DNA of 64,000 nucleotides from an uncultured Roseovarius sp. (GCA_947497295.1 CANMFU010000010.1:42876-106875); one strand, 5' to 3'; positions 28,025-36,831 are shown, counted from the stretch's first letter. Notes: a model not told the origin generated them from the letters alone. Program-made: numbers and translations.

Positions 28025-28585
28025 ATGGCAAGCCAGAAATCGACCGGCAGCAAGTCAGACCTCAAGGGTGCCAAGCCCGCCGGCGCCCGCGCTGTGCCTC
28101 CGCAGGCATCAGCCGCATCTCGCCCGCCAATGGCCGCCACAACGATGGTGCCAAAGCCGCCACGGTCAGGCGCTCACGCGGCCAAACCTGACCGCAAGGC
28201 GAAAACGGATATCGCAGAGGATGCCGGCGCGCCCCTGAAAAAACAGGAGTTGCTCGCCAAGGTTGTCGAACGCTCCGATGTGTCCAAAAAACATGTCAAA
28301 CCCGTCATCGAAGCAATGCTGGCCGTTCTCGGCGAGGCGATTGCCGAGGGCCGCGAGCTGAACCTTCAGCCGCTGGGCAAGGTCAAGCGCAAGCGCATGA
28401 AGGACACCGGCAAGGCCCGCGTGATCGTCGCCAGCATCCGCCAGCAAAACGCCACTGGAACAGGGGCCGGGTCCACGCTCGGGGCTGCACCTGTCAAGGC
28501 TGCGGTTCAGCGTGCGCCGAGCGGTAAGGGTCAGGCAGATAGTCGCAAAAAAGAAGCGGTTGCAGACACCGCCGAGGGACGCTAA
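28025..28585 (+). CDS. HU-like DNA-binding protein with long disordered tails
   Basis: 186 residues. The central part (about 72-140) is an HU/IHF-type domain: LKKQELLAKVVERSDVSKK, VKPVIEAMLAVLGEAI, GRELNLQPLGKVKRKRMKD. The N-terminal about 70 residues and the last 40 are Ala/Pro/Lys-rich and probably disordered, in the style of histone-H1-like tails. HU proteins bend and compact DNA. ATG 28025 has AGGAGG 8 bases upstream. It follows the HerA-like gene by 100 bases and precedes a tRNA. Confidence 0.8.
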   Translation: MASQKSTGSKSDLKGAKPAGARAVPPQASAASRPPMAATTMVPKPPRSGAHAAKPDRKAKTDIAEDAGAPLKKQELLAKVVERSDVSKKHVKPVIEAMLAVLGEAIAEGRELNLQPLGKVKRKRMKDTGKARVIVASIRQQNATGTGAGSTLGAAPVKAAVQRAPSGKGQADSRKKEAVADTAEGR

Positions 28586-28597
28586 AAACCGGCGCAA

Positions 28598-28672
28598 GGG
28601 TGATTAGCTCAGTGGTAGAGCGCTTCGTTCACATCGAAGATGTCAGGAGTTCAAATCTCTTATCACCCACCA
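28598..28672 (+). tRNA. tRNA-Val (CAC)
   Basis: 75 bases including encoded CCA. Acceptor GGGTGAT/ATCACCC, D arm GCTC-GAGC, anticodon stem CTTCG/CGAAG with loop TTCACAT (anticodon CAC), T arm AGGAG-TTCAAAT-CTCTT with a wobble pair. Confidence 0.92.
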
Positions 28673-28697
28673 TTTTCAAACATAAGTTGTCTCAGAC

Positions 28698-29288
28698 ATG
28701 AGTGCATCGCTGCATCGTAGCTGGCCAGACATTTGGTTTCTGCGCCATGGACAGACGGAATGGAACGCCGCAGGGCGGATTCAGGGGCGGCTGGATTCGC
28801 CGTTGACGCCATTGGGCCGACAGCAGGCACTAATGCAGGCGCGTTTGATTGGCGCGGCTCTTGATGACGTTGCGGCCGGGCGGGGCGGCATATACGTGTC
28901 ACCGCTGGGCCGAGCGCAGCAAACGGCGGCAATTGCGCTGGCGGGCCATCCCGCGACGGTTGACCCACGCCTTGCCGAGGTCGGTGCAGGCGCATGGGAG
29001 GGGTTGCACAAGGCTGGCCTGCCTCAGCGCGGGACCGATTTGATGACCTATACCTCCGCCCCGGACGGCGAGACGCTGGATCAGTTGATTGCCCGCGTGA
29101 CAGATTTCGCGGGCGGCCTTACCGGACCGGCCATCGTGGTTTCCCACGGTCTTTGGGGCCAGGTGCTGCGCGGTTTGGTCAAGGGGCTGACGCCCGAAAG
29201 CATGGGCGCGCAGGACAACGGTCAGGGCTGTGTCTACCACCTTAGCCAAGGGCGCGAGGCGCGGCTGGATGCTGAGGCCACGATATAA
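28698..29288 (+). CDS. histidine phosphatase family protein (phosphoglycerate-mutase-like)
   Basis: 196 residues. FLRHGQTEWN contains the catalytic RHG motif near residue 14, followed by GRIQGRLDSPLTPLGRQQA; YVSPLGRAQQTAAIAL carries the second phosphate-binding Arg, AEVGAGAWEG the family acid, and VVSHGLWGQVLRG the second catalytic His. Likely a small-molecule phosphatase; cobalamin-pathway CobC belongs to the same family and a B12 operon follows, but two tRNA/terminator elements separate them. Starts 25 bases after a tRNA. Confidence 0.85.
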   Translation: MSASLHRSWPDIWFLRHGQTEWNAAGRIQGRLDSPLTPLGRQQALMQARLIGAALDDVAAGRGGIYVSPLGRAQQTAAIALAGHPATVDPRLAEVGAGAWEGLHKAGLPQRGTDLMTYTSAPDGETLDQLIARVTDFAGGLTGPAIVVSHGLWGQVLRGLVKGLTPESMGAQDNGQGCVYHLSQGREARLDAEATI

Positions 29289-29311
29289 ATCACCTTTTTG
29301 CACAGCCTGCC

Positions 29312-29340
29312 GGACCCTTGCGGCGCCAGGTCCCTTTTTT
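29312..29340 (+). terminator. probable Rho-independent terminator
   Basis: GGACC...GGTCC with an inner GCG-CGC pair, followed by CTTTTTT, 24 bases after the phosphatase stop. Confidence 0.55.
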
Positions 29341-29402
29341 GCCGCGCATCCAGGTCAAACCACCCTTGCCAGATGCGGCGCTTGCCGCTAGAGGAACCCT
29401 GC

Positions 29403-29478
29403 GGGTGATTAGCTCAGTTGGTAGAGCGTTTCGTTTACACCGAAAATGTCGGGGGTTCGAGTCCCTCATCACCCACCA
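29403..29478 (+). tRNA. tRNA-Val (TAC)
   Basis: 76 bases with encoded CCA. Same acceptor arm as the other tRNA-Val; anticodon stem TTTCG/CGAAA, loop TTTACAC (anticodon TAC), T arm GGGGG-TTCGAGT-CCCTC. Confidence 0.93.
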
Positions 29479-29597
29479 TCCCCTTCTTTGGCCAGAGCCT
29501 TGCGCGCCTGGCGCGTCACATACTGTCCCCAGCGGCATGTTTTGCCTCACCGCCAGATTCACTCTTGCCGCGCGCCCATCCCCTGGGCTAGACCGGA

Positions 29598-29790
29598 GTC
29601 GCTTCGGTCCGGGCTGTCATACGTCCGGATAATAGGGAACAACGGTACGGCGCCGCTGCGCCAATTCCGTGACTGCCCCCGCAACTGTAGGCGGTGAGCG
29701 AAGCCGGAAACTTGCCACTGTCGCAAAGTGCGGCGGGAAGGCCCGGCCAGCGTTGACCCGCGAGTCAGGAGACCTGCCGAGGTGCTCACC
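29598..29790 (+). promoter_or_regulatory. cobalamin riboswitch
   Basis: Conserved blocks in order: AATAGGGAAC near 29631, CCGTGACTGCCCCCGCAACTG (the B12 box region) near 29667, GTGAGCGAAGCCGG, GCCACTG at 29714, GGGAAGGC, and CGCGAGTCAGGAGACCTGCC ending near 29777. It senses adenosylcobalamin and should repress the downstream btuB operon when B12 is plentiful. A hairpin TCGCCG-CCTTG-CGGCGA (29902-29918) lies just before the btuB ribosome-binding site and may be part of the expression platform. Confidence 0.92.
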
Positions 29791-29931
29791 CTGTCCGGAC
29801 GCGGGGCGCGTCGTGGACAACGGAATCTTCCGGTGTGGTAGCATTTCGCCGCCTGCGGAGGGGCAAAGATGTCATTCCGCATGCATTTCTGACGACCTGC
29901 ATCGCCGCCTTGCGGCGACCCGGAGACATCT

Positions 29932-31803
29932 ATGAGACACTCTCTTCTGGCATCCACCTTCCTGACGGCCACCGGCCTTGGCTGCACAGCCGGGCTGATT
30001 GCTGCCCCTGCTGGCGCGCAGCAAACGTACGATCTGGGCACCATCGTGCTATCCTCCAGCCTCACCCCCGTCGAACTGGGTCGCACCGGCGCCACCATCG
30101 AGGTGCTGGAGGGTGATCAGGTTGGCAAGAATGGTCCGTCGGTGATGGATCGTCTGGACCGACTGCCCGGCGTCAATTCGACATCAAATGGCGGGATCGG
30201 GGCGACCCGCGGCATCCAGATCCGAGGCTTGCCGGCACGCTATGTCGGCGTACGTATCAACGGAATCGATGTGTCCGATATGTCAGGTGCGCAAAATGCC
30301 TTCAATTTCGGTGGGCTGACAAGTTCGGGCATCCAGCGGATCGAGGTGCTTAAAGGCTCGCAATCGGCGCTCTACGGATCAGAGGCTATCGCGGGTGTCG
30401 TCAATATCACGACATTCCGTCCGGAGAAGCTGGGATTTTCCGGCACGGCCTCGGTTGAGGGTGGCACCTATGAGACTTACGGCGCCAATATCAGCGCCGG
30501 ATATAAATCCGAGAAAGGCTTTGTCGCGCTGTCCTATGGACGGATCGAAACGGAGGGTTTCTCGCAACGCAGCTTCAACACGGACAAGGACGGGTTTGAG
30601 CAATCGACAGTCGATCTGACGGCAGAATACGACGTCACCGACGCACTTACATTCGGCGCAGCCCTCCACTACCGCGACAACGACCTGGATATCGACGTCG
30701 CTGGCAGCGCGGGCGACAAGTTTTTCCTGACCGAACGCGGCGCGCGTGTCTACGGCACGTTGCGCGCCGGCGCTGTCACTCACACGCTGAGCTATACTTA
30801 TTTCGATATTGACCGCGACGACCCTCAAAGCCAGTTCACCACTGCCTTCGACGGTGATCGTAAAAGCGTCTCCTATCTGGGCAGCGCCGAGCTGAACACG
30901 CGCACAATATTGAACTTCGGCGCAGAATATGCCGAAGAGACGTTCAGCACCGTTCCGGGGCCTTCTATTTTCGCCGGTCCACCGGCAAGCGGGTCCGAGG
31001 ATAACACGGGCCTGAATGCCGAAATTCTGTTCAGCCCGTCCGAAAATGTCGATCTGTCGGCGGCGCTGCGCTATGATGACAACTCGTCATTTGGCGGCGA
31101 GACGACGGGGCGTATTGCCGCTGTCTGGCGCCCGGTTCAGGATCTGGCCTTCAGGGCGGTTGTCGGCACTGGGTATCGTGCGCCGTCCCTTTACGAACGT
31201 TTCAGCCTCTATGGCCTTCCGACGCTGCAACCCGAAAACAGCACCAGCTACGAAGTGGGCGTCGAAAAGACTTTCGGCACGGCGGGATATGTCAAGGCAA
31301 CGGTATTCTACACCGATGTCGAAGATCTGATTGATTACGATTTCGCCAACAACGGCTGCAACAACGGCGGCAACGGGTGCTACCTTCAGATACCCGGAAC
31401 CACGACGTCAAAGGGGATCGAGCTGTCGGGCGAATATGCGCTGACCTCAGGGCTAAGCGTTTATGGCGCCTACACCTACACGGACGCCGAAACCGACGGT
31501 GTCCGGCTGGCGCGCACGCCCAAGCATGATGTCACGCTGGGCGTTTCAAACGACTTTACCGACAGGTTCTCTGGATATGTGGACGTGCGTCATGTCGCTG
31601 ACGTCGTGCCCAGCTCGTTTGCACCCGTTGATAACAAGGTCGGCGACTACACCCTGGTCGGCGCCGGGGTGTCCTACGACGTCACCGACAAGGCACAGCT
31701 CTACCTTCGTGTCGAAAACCTCTTTGATGAGGATTACGAAACGGCGGGCGGCTACAATCAGCCGGGCCGCGCAGCCTATCTCGGGCTTCGTGCCAGTTTC
31801 TGA
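29932..31803 (+). CDS. btuB: TonB-dependent vitamin B12 outer-membrane receptor
   Basis: 623 residues. Signal peptide ending PAGAQQ; TonB box region YDLGTIVLSSS; plug domain with SVMDRLDRLPGVN, RGIQIRGLPARYVGVRINGI and KGSQSALYGSEAIAGVVNI; the rest is a 22-strand-type barrel ending AAYLGLRASF with terminal Phe. It imports cobamides across the outer membrane using TonB energy. It is the first gene behind the B12 riboswitch; ATG 29932 has GGAG upstream. Confidence 0.92.
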   Translation: MRHSLLASTFLTATGLGCTAGLIAAPAGAQQTYDLGTIVLSSSLTPVELGRTGATIEVLEGDQVGKNGPSVMDRLDRLPGVNSTSNGGIGATRGIQIRGLPARYVGVRINGIDVSDMSGAQNAFNFGGLTSSGIQRIEVLKGSQSALYGSEAIAGVVNITTFRPEKLGFSGTASVEGGTYETYGANISAGYKSEKGFVALSYGRIETEGFSQRSFNTDKDGFEQSTVDLTAEYDVTDALTFGAALHYRDNDLDIDVAGSAGDKFFLTERGARVYGTLRAGAVTHTLSYTYFDIDRDDPQSQFTTAFDGDRKSVSYLGSAELNTRTILNFGAEYAEETFSTVPGPSIFAGPPASGSEDNTGLNAEILFSPSENVDLSAALRYDDNSSFGGETTGRIAAVWRPVQDLAFRAVVGTGYRAPSLYERFSLYGLPTLQPENSTSYEVGVEKTFGTAGYVKATVFYTDVEDLIDYDFANNGCNNGGNGCYLQIPGTTTSKGIELSGEYALTSGLSVYGAYTYTDAETDGVRLARTPKHDVTLGVSNDFTDRFSGYVDVRHVADVVPSSFAPVDNKVGDYTLVGAGVSYDVTDKAQLYLRVENLFDEDYETAGGYNQPGRAAYLGLRASF

Positions 31804-32692
31804 TCGCATAAGGCGGATCGCCGCGCGCACCGCTCTGGTGGGCGCGGCGATGCTGTGTGCGCCGCCACTGATGGCGGCGCCAAAACAGGTGGTGTCGATC
31901 AACCTGTGTACCGACCAGCTGGCGATGCTGCTGTCGGCGCCGGGTCAGTTGATTTCCGTCAGCCGGATCGCGCTGGATACCCGCGTGTCGGCCATGGCAG
32001 ATCAGGCCGTGCATTATTCCAGCAATGCCGGGCGCGCCGAAGAGGTGCACGGAATGACCCCCGATCTTGTGGTCGCGGGCGAATATACCAGCCGCGATAC
32101 GGTGGCGCTGCTGCGCCAGTTGGGGATCGAGGTGGTGCAATTTGATATCGTCCATTCGCTGGACGAGGTGCGCGACCGGATCCGGCAGATGGGCGCTGCA
32201 CTGGGCCGCGAGGCGGCGGCCGCGGCGATGATTGAACAGTTCGATGCTGATCTTACACGGCTGCGCGCCGGATTGAATGGCGCGCCCGGCCCGGATGCGC
32301 CACGCGCCGCGCTGTATTCGGCCAATGGCTACACCTCCGGCGATAAATCCCTGTCGGGCGAGATCCTCGCCGCCGCCGGGCTGCGCAACGCGCCGGCCGA
32401 GGCGGGCTATGGCTGGGGCAAGCTGCCGCTGGAAGTGCTGGCGATGCTTCAGCCCGATCTTGTCATTACTGCGCGCCGTTATCCGCGCGGCTCGCGCGCC
32501 GAGGAAATCATGGATCATCCCGTGGTTGAGGGGCTCAGCGCGCAGGCTGGCCGCGCATTGATGAGCGATCAGGACTGGATCTGCGGCACCCCCTTCGTGC
32601 TGCGCGCGATCAGCGACATGGCCGAAGCCCGGCGCCGGGTGCAATCGCGCGTAGCGGCAGAGCTGAGCACCGGAACGGCACCCGGCGGATGA
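31790..32692 (+). CDS. btuF: cobalamin ABC transporter substrate-binding protein
   Basis: About 300 residues from GTG 31790, which overlaps the end of btuB by 14 bases and gives a signal peptide ending PPLMAAPK. The Fe/B12 periplasmic binding fold is shown by VVSINLCTDQLAMLL, TPDLVVAGEYTSRDTVALLRQLGIEVVQF, AALYSANGYTSGDKSLSGEILAAAGL and LPLEVLAMLQPDLVITARRYP. It carries corrinoid from BtuB to BtuCD. The start is the weak point: no ATG gives a full signal peptide. Confidence 0.85.
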   Translation: MPVSDRIRRIAARTALVGAAMLCAPPLMAAPKQVVSINLCTDQLAMLLSAPGQLISVSRIALDTRVSAMADQAVHYSSNAGRAEEVHGMTPDLVVAGEYTSRDTVALLRQLGIEVVQFDIVHSLDEVRDRIRQMGAALGREAAAAAMIEQFDADLTRLRAGLNGAPGPDAPRAALYSANGYTSGDKSLSGEILAAAGLRNAPAEAGYGWGKLPLEVLAMLQPDLVITARRYPRGSRAEEIMDHPVVEGLSAQAGRALMSDQDWICGTPFVLRAISDMAEARRRVQSRVAAELSTGTAPGG

Positions 32693-33672
32693 GCCGCGTG
32701 ATGATCTTTCTTGCGCTGCTGACTGCGGCGCTGTTCACCGCGTCCTTGCTGGTTGGCCCCGCAGATATCGGTCCCCGGACCAGTCTGGCAGCGCTGTGGC
32801 AGGGCGGCGACGGGCCGGTGGCGATGGTCATGCGCCAGATCCGTCTGCCGCGTGCCATCCTTGCACTGATGATCGGTGCCAGCCTCGGTCTTGCGGGGGC
32901 GGCGATGCAGGGATACCTGCGCAACCCGCTGGCCGAACCGGGACTGATCGGCGTCTCCGGGTCCGCCGCCCTGGGCGCGGTAATGGCGATCCATACCGGG
33001 GCGGCGGCGATGTTGTCGCTGGGCCTGCCGCTGGCGGCGCTTGGCGGTGCGCTGGTGGGTGTGGCGCTGGTGATGGGGCTGGCCGGGCCGCGCGGCGGAT
33101 CGCTGACGCTGATCCTTGCGGGTATCGCCATTTCGGCGCTGGCCGGGGCGCTGACGTCGCTGGTGCTGAACCTGTCGCCAAACCCCTTCGCCGCCAATGA
33201 GATCGTGTTCTGGATGATGGGATCGCTGGCGGACCGCTCGATGACGCATGTCTGGCTGGCAGCGCCCTTGATTCTCATCGGCTGGGGCATGCTTGGAACG
33301 CTTGGTCGGGGCCTGGATGCGCTGACGCTGGGCGAGGATGCGGCGGGCGCTATGGGCATCAGCCTGACGCGGATGCGCCTTGTACTGGTGCTGGGCACGG
33401 CCTGCGTCGTGGGCGCGTCGACGGCCGTGGCAGGCGCCATCGGATTTGTCGGGCTGGTGGTGCCGCATGTGCTGCGGCCCCTCGTTGGCGCGCGGCCGTC
33501 GCGTCTGCTGTGGGCATCGGCGCTGGGGGGTGCGGTGATGCTGCTGATTGCCGATATCGCCGTGCGTGTGATCCTGCCGACGCAGGATCTGAAACTGGGC
33601 GTTCTGACCGCGCTGGTCGGCGCGCCGGTATTTTTGCACCTGATCTACAAAACGCGGAAGGACGGAGTATGA
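32689..33672 (+). CDS. btuC: cobalamin ABC transporter permease
   Basis: 327 residues of the FecCD/BtuC family, about nine to ten membrane helices. Signatures: RLPRAILALMIGASLGLAGAAMQGYLRNPLAEPGLIGVSGSAALGA, GALTSLVLNLSPNPFA, WMMGSLADRS, GAIGFVGLVVPHVLRPLVG (coupling helix region). ATGA overlaps with btuF before it and btuD after it couple translation. Confidence 0.9.
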   Translation: MSRVMIFLALLTAALFTASLLVGPADIGPRTSLAALWQGGDGPVAMVMRQIRLPRAILALMIGASLGLAGAAMQGYLRNPLAEPGLIGVSGSAALGAVMAIHTGAAAMLSLGLPLAALGGALVGVALVMGLAGPRGGSLTLILAGIAISALAGALTSLVLNLSPNPFAANEIVFWMMGSLADRSMTHVWLAAPLILIGWGMLGTLGRGLDALTLGEDAAGAMGISLTRMRLVLVLGTACVVGASTAVAGAIGFVGLVVPHVLRPLVGARPSRLLWASALGGAVMLLIADIAVRVILPTQDLKLGVLTALVGAPVFLHLIYKTRKDGV

Positions 33673-34439
33673 GCCTTCTGTCGCTGTCCGATCTGGCTGT
33701 GACGCTGCGCGGGCGCCCGGTGATTTCGGACGTGACACTGGACATTGCCCCCGGTGAATTCGTCGGCCTGATCGGCCCTAATGGCGCTGGAAAAACAACC
33801 CTGATGCGCGCCGCGCTTGGCCTGATCCCGGCAGCGGGGCACAGCTCGCTCGCCGCGCTGCCAGCGTCTGAGCGCGCAAAACTGGCCGCCTGGATGCCGC
33901 AATCGCGCGAGATTGCATGGCCGGTTTCGGTTGAAACGCTGGTCATGCTGGGCCGGGTGCCGCACCTCGGCGCGGGCCAGCGCGCAACCGAGGCTGACCG
34001 CGCCGCCGTCGAATCGGCCATCACACAAATGGGGCTTGGGCCGCTGCGCCACCGCGCCGCAACCCGGCTGTCGGGAGGCGAGGCGGCGCGTGCCCTGATC
34101 GCGCGCGCATTGGCGCAGGAAACGCCGCTGCTGATGGCGGATGAACCGAACGCCGGCCTTGACCCCGCGCACCAGATTTCCACGATGGAGACGTTTGCGG
34201 CGCTCGCCGGCCAAGGCAAATCCTGCCTTGTGTCGCTGCACGATCTTGGGCTTGCGGTGCGTCATTGCACACGGCTGATCCTGCTGGGCCAGCGTGCCGG
34301 GCAGGGCTGCGTGGTGGCCGACGGCCCGCCCGCCGATGTGCTGACGGCCCAGCGGCTGGAGGATGTCTTCGGCATCACCGCCGCGTTCCTGCACACCCAG
34401 GACGGCCCGCTGTTTCAACCCCTCAGGGTCACCCGATGA
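33669..34439 (+). CDS. btuD: cobalamin ABC transporter ATP-binding protein
   Basis: 256 residues. Walker A GPNGAGKTT, signature LSGGEAARALIARALAQ, Walker B LLMADEPNAGLDPAH, switch His in CLVSLHDLGLAVRHC. It powers BtuC from the cytoplasm. Starts by an ATGA overlap with btuC and ends by an ATGA overlap with cbiZ. The Walker B strand ends MADEPN rather than the usual LLDEPT, a mild variation. Confidence 0.9.
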   Translation: MSLLSLSDLAVTLRGRPVISDVTLDIAPGEFVGLIGPNGAGKTTLMRAALGLIPAAGHSSLAALPASERAKLAAWMPQSREIAWPVSVETLVMLGRVPHLGAGQRATEADRAAVESAITQMGLGPLRHRAATRLSGGEAARALIARALAQETPLLMADEPNAGLDPAHQISTMETFAALAGQGKSCLVSLHDLGLAVRHCTRLILLGQRAGQGCVVADGPPADVLTAQRLEDVFGITAAFLHTQDGPLFQPLRVTR

Positions 34440-35122
34440 GCGCACTGATCTTTGACGCGCCTTGGTTGGAATTCGATCTGGGTTCCGAAATGCGCGTGCT
34501 GAGCTGGGCGGTCAATCGCCCCGGTCTGGTGACGGCGCGCCGCATTCTGTGGCGCGAGGTGCGCAATGCCGATCTGCCGCAGGATCTGGATGTGAGCGCC
34601 TGGCTGCACGGCCAGCTGGCCGCACGCGGCGCCCTGGACGCGGTCACCTTCCTGACCTCGCGCCACATTCGCTACCACCATCAGTCGATAGTCCATGTGG
34701 GGGACGCACGCGCCACCGCCGTCGCGACCGTGGGCCTGTCCAACGCCGAGCGGATCGGACAGCGTATGAACCGCGCGGGGCAGGACTGGGGCACGATCAA
34801 CATCGCCCTTCATCTGGATGCCGGTCCGGGCAGGGGCCTGACCGACGCGGCCCTGATCGAGGCGCTCAGCCTCGCGTCTTCCGCGCGCACGGCGGCGGTA
34901 ATTGAGGCGGGAATGGACCTGCCCTCGGGACGCGCGACCGGGACCGGCACCGACTGCATCGCCGTTGCCGCGCGGGCCGGTGACGCGGCTTATGCCGGGA
35001 TGCACACCGAACTGGGCGAGGCGGCGGGCAGGGCGGTGCATGACGCCGTCACCGCCGGCGCGCAAGAATGGATGACCCAAATGTGCGCGACGCCAGCGCG
35101 GGGGGACGTGTTGCCAGATTGA
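34436..35122 (+). CDS. cbiZ: adenosylcobinamide amidohydrolase
   Basis: 228 residues. CbiZ signatures: MRVLSWAVNRPGLVTARRILWREVRNADL, AVTFLTSR, VATVGLSNAERIG, INIALHLDAGPG and GTGTDCIAVAA. The enzyme removes the lower-ligand nucleotide loop from incoming (pseudo)cobamides so they can be rebuilt with the cell's own base, a salvage and remodelling step. Being the last gene of a riboswitch-controlled btuBFCD operon, it acts on what the transporter brings in. Confidence 0.9.
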   Translation: MSALIFDAPWLEFDLGSEMRVLSWAVNRPGLVTARRILWREVRNADLPQDLDVSAWLHGQLAARGALDAVTFLTSRHIRYHHQSIVHVGDARATAVATVGLSNAERIGQRMNRAGQDWGTINIALHLDAGPGRGLTDAALIEALSLASSARTAAVIEAGMDLPSGRATGTGTDCIAVAARAGDAAYAGMHTELGEAAGRAVHDAVTAGAQEWMTQMCATPARGDVLPD

Positions 35123-35216
35123 TGCGATTTTGCCCCAACTGTCGCTTGACGCCCCCGATCTTGCCGACTAAAGACATGCAACGCTCGGCGGGCAATGGCC
35201 CATGGGCGCGCAGTGG

Positions 35217-35293
35217 GCGGTTGTAGCTCAGTTGGTTAGAGTACCGGCCTGTCACGCCGGGGGTCGCGGGTTCGAGTCCCGTCAACCGCGCCA
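35217..35293 (+). tRNA. tRNA-Asp (GTC), copy 1
   Basis: 77 bases including CCA. Acceptor GCGGTTG/CAACCGC, anticodon stem CCGGC/GCCGG with loop CTGTCAC (anticodon GTC), T arm GCGGG-TTCGAGT-CCCGT. Confidence 0.94.
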
Positions 35294-35453
35294 TCACTGC
35301 ATTTGATCTTGAACATCGCTATAATAGACAGCCCCAACCCGGGCTGTCCGTCTGTGCCCGCGGCGCATCCAAGTGAATCTGGCGAGCCATGGGGAAAACC
35401 GTGCATTTCATCATTGACGGGCATGGACGCCTCAACTAATCCAGATCCCATGC

Positions 35454-35530
35454 GCGGTTGTAGCTCAGTCGGTTAGAGTACCGGCCTGTCACGCCGGGGG
35501 TCGCGGGTTCGAGTCCCGTCAACCGCGCCA
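35454..35530 (+). tRNA. tRNA-Asp (GTC), copy 2
   Basis: 77 bases, same as copy 1 except one base in the D loop (CAGTCGGTT instead of CAGTTGGTT). 160 bases lie between the two; probably one transcript. Confidence 0.94.
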
Positions 35531-35558
35531 CTTGCCCCATCACATGCATTGCTTGCCC

Positions 35559-35741
35559 CTAGGGCCGGTAGCCACGTCGCAGTGATTGATCAGGCGACAA
35601 CGCGTCAGGCCAGCCCACGAAATGTTCGATCGTATAGAGCGCTATGCAGACGACAATGATGGCCAGCACGAATTTGACACGGCTTGCACTGGGCGGGTTC
35701 CGCGCCCAGCGTGCGGCGCGAAGAAACCAATGCGCATTCAT
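35559..35741 (-). CDS. small single-pass membrane protein, function unknown
   Basis: 60 residues. Basic N-terminus (MNAHWFLRAARWARNPPSASR), one hydrophobic helix (VKFVLAIIVVCIALYTIEHFVGW), and a short tail ending SLRRGYRP. ATG 35741 has AGAGGGTG 5 bases upstream. The coherent topology and good ribosome-binding site support a real gene; I recall similar short proteins in Rhodobacteraceae but know no function. Confidence 0.65.
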   Translation of the reverse strand: MNAHWFLRAARWARNPPSASRVKFVLAIIVVCIALYTIEHFVGWPDALSPDQSLRRGYRP

Positions 35742-35913
35742 GATATCACCCTCTGATTATAGATTAACTCTGGCGCGGAACGACTTGATCCCAAATTCAA
35801 AAAAAGAATTCTCCTGTTAGAGCGCCAGTGCGGCGGGTGCAGCGCCTCTTGTCTTTTGGGGCTCAGTCTAGGACATAGGGTTAATCTGTCACGTTAAAAT
35901 AGCGGAGCGGTCC

Positions 35914-36360
35914 GTGCCTACCCATTCTGAGACCCGCCACATGCCCTACAGCGCGCAACAGATGTATGATCTGGTTGCCGACGTCGGAAATTACCCTGAG
36001 TTTTTGCCATGGACCTCTGCTGCCCGCGTCAAAAGCCGTATCGCGCAGGACGACGGGAGCGAGGTGATGGAAGCCGATCTGGTCATCAGCTTCAAGGTAT
36101 TCCGTGAGAAATTTGCCAGCCGCGTCGTGCTGTGGCCCGAAGACAAGAAGATCGACACCAAATATCTGGACGGCCCATTCAAGCACATGGTTTCCAACTG
36201 GAAATTCACCGAAACCGAGGATGGATGCGCGGTGGATTTTCACGTTGATTTCGAGTTTCGCAACCGCCTGTTGCAATCGGCGGCAGGGCTTTTCTTTTAC
36301 GAGGCGATGCAGCGTATCGTGCGCGCGTTCGAGCGGCGCGCCCACGCGCTATACGGATGA
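35914..36360 (+). CDS. COQ10/RatA-like START-domain protein
   Basis: 148 residues of the SRPBCC/START type: MPTHSETRHMPYSAQQMYDLVADVGNYPEFLPW then VMEADLVISFKVFREKFASRV and VDFHVDFEFRNRLLQSAAGLFF match the COQ10/RatA family. The eukaryotic homologue binds ubiquinone and supports respiration; the E. coli homologue RatA was called a toxin acting on ribosomes. No antitoxin partner is adjacent, so a quinone or lipid-binding role is preferred. Starts with GTG, with GGAG upstream. Its end overlaps the convergent cinA stop by 12 bases. Confidence 0.85.
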   Translation: MPTHSETRHMPYSAQQMYDLVADVGNYPEFLPWTSAARVKSRIAQDDGSEVMEADLVISFKVFREKFASRVVLWPEDKKIDTKYLDGPFKHMVSNWKFTETEDGCAVDFHVDFEFRNRLLQSAAGLFFYEAMQRIVRAFERRAHALYG

Positions 36361-36831
36361 ACAGCCGTTAAGGGCTTTTATCAGCAACGTCAGCGCGTGA
36401 TCTCGGGCCGCGCAGCGCACACCGGCGCGCCCAAGCGCGCCGAAATCCTGCATCTCGACCTGTATGGGCGCCCCTGCGCGCGCGATGCCAAAGCAAACGC
36501 GCCCCTCGGGTTTGGCGTCCGATCCGCCCGGTCCGGCGATGCCGGTAATCGACACCGCCAACTGCGCCATCGAATTGCGCAGCGCCCCTGCGGCCATTTC
36601 GGCAGCCACCTCATTACTCACGGCACCATGCGCGCGCAGCGTCTGAGGTGAGACGCCCAGCATCTGAATTTTAGCGTCATTGGAATAGGTTACAAAGCCA
36701 CGTTCAACCACGTCCGAGCTGCCCGGCACATCCGTGAGCGCCGCCATTACCATGCCACCCGTGCAGCTTTCGGCGGCGGCGATCTTGACCCCGGTCGCCC
36801 GTGCGCGTGCGAGCAGGCCCGACACGGTCAT
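36349..36831 (-). CDS. cinA: CinA C-terminal-type amidohydrolase (NMN deamidase)
   Basis: 160 residues: only the amidohydrolase domain, the common short form. IAAAESCTGGMVMAALTDVPGSSDVVERGFVTYSNDAK, SNEVAAEMAAGA, AVSITGIAGPGGSDAKPEGRVCFGIA are the family motifs. It hydrolyses nicotinamide mononucleotide to nicotinate mononucleotide in NAD recycling. Start overlaps the pgpA stop by 4 bases; last gene of ispDF-pgpA-cinA. Confidence 0.88.
   Translation of the reverse strand: MTVSGLLARARATGVKIAAAESCTGGMVMAALTDVPGSSDVVERGFVTYSNDAKIQMLGVSPQTLRAHGAVSNEVAAEMAAGALRNSMAQLAVSITGIAGPGGSDAKPEGRVCFGIARAGAPIQVEMQDFGALGRAGVRCAARDHALTLLIKALNGCSSV

Noticed and set aside
35914..36360. RatA toxin of a toxin-antitoxin pair
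   Set aside because: No partner antitoxin gene is adjacent; the alphaproteobacterial context favours the COQ10-like quinone or lipid-binding reading.
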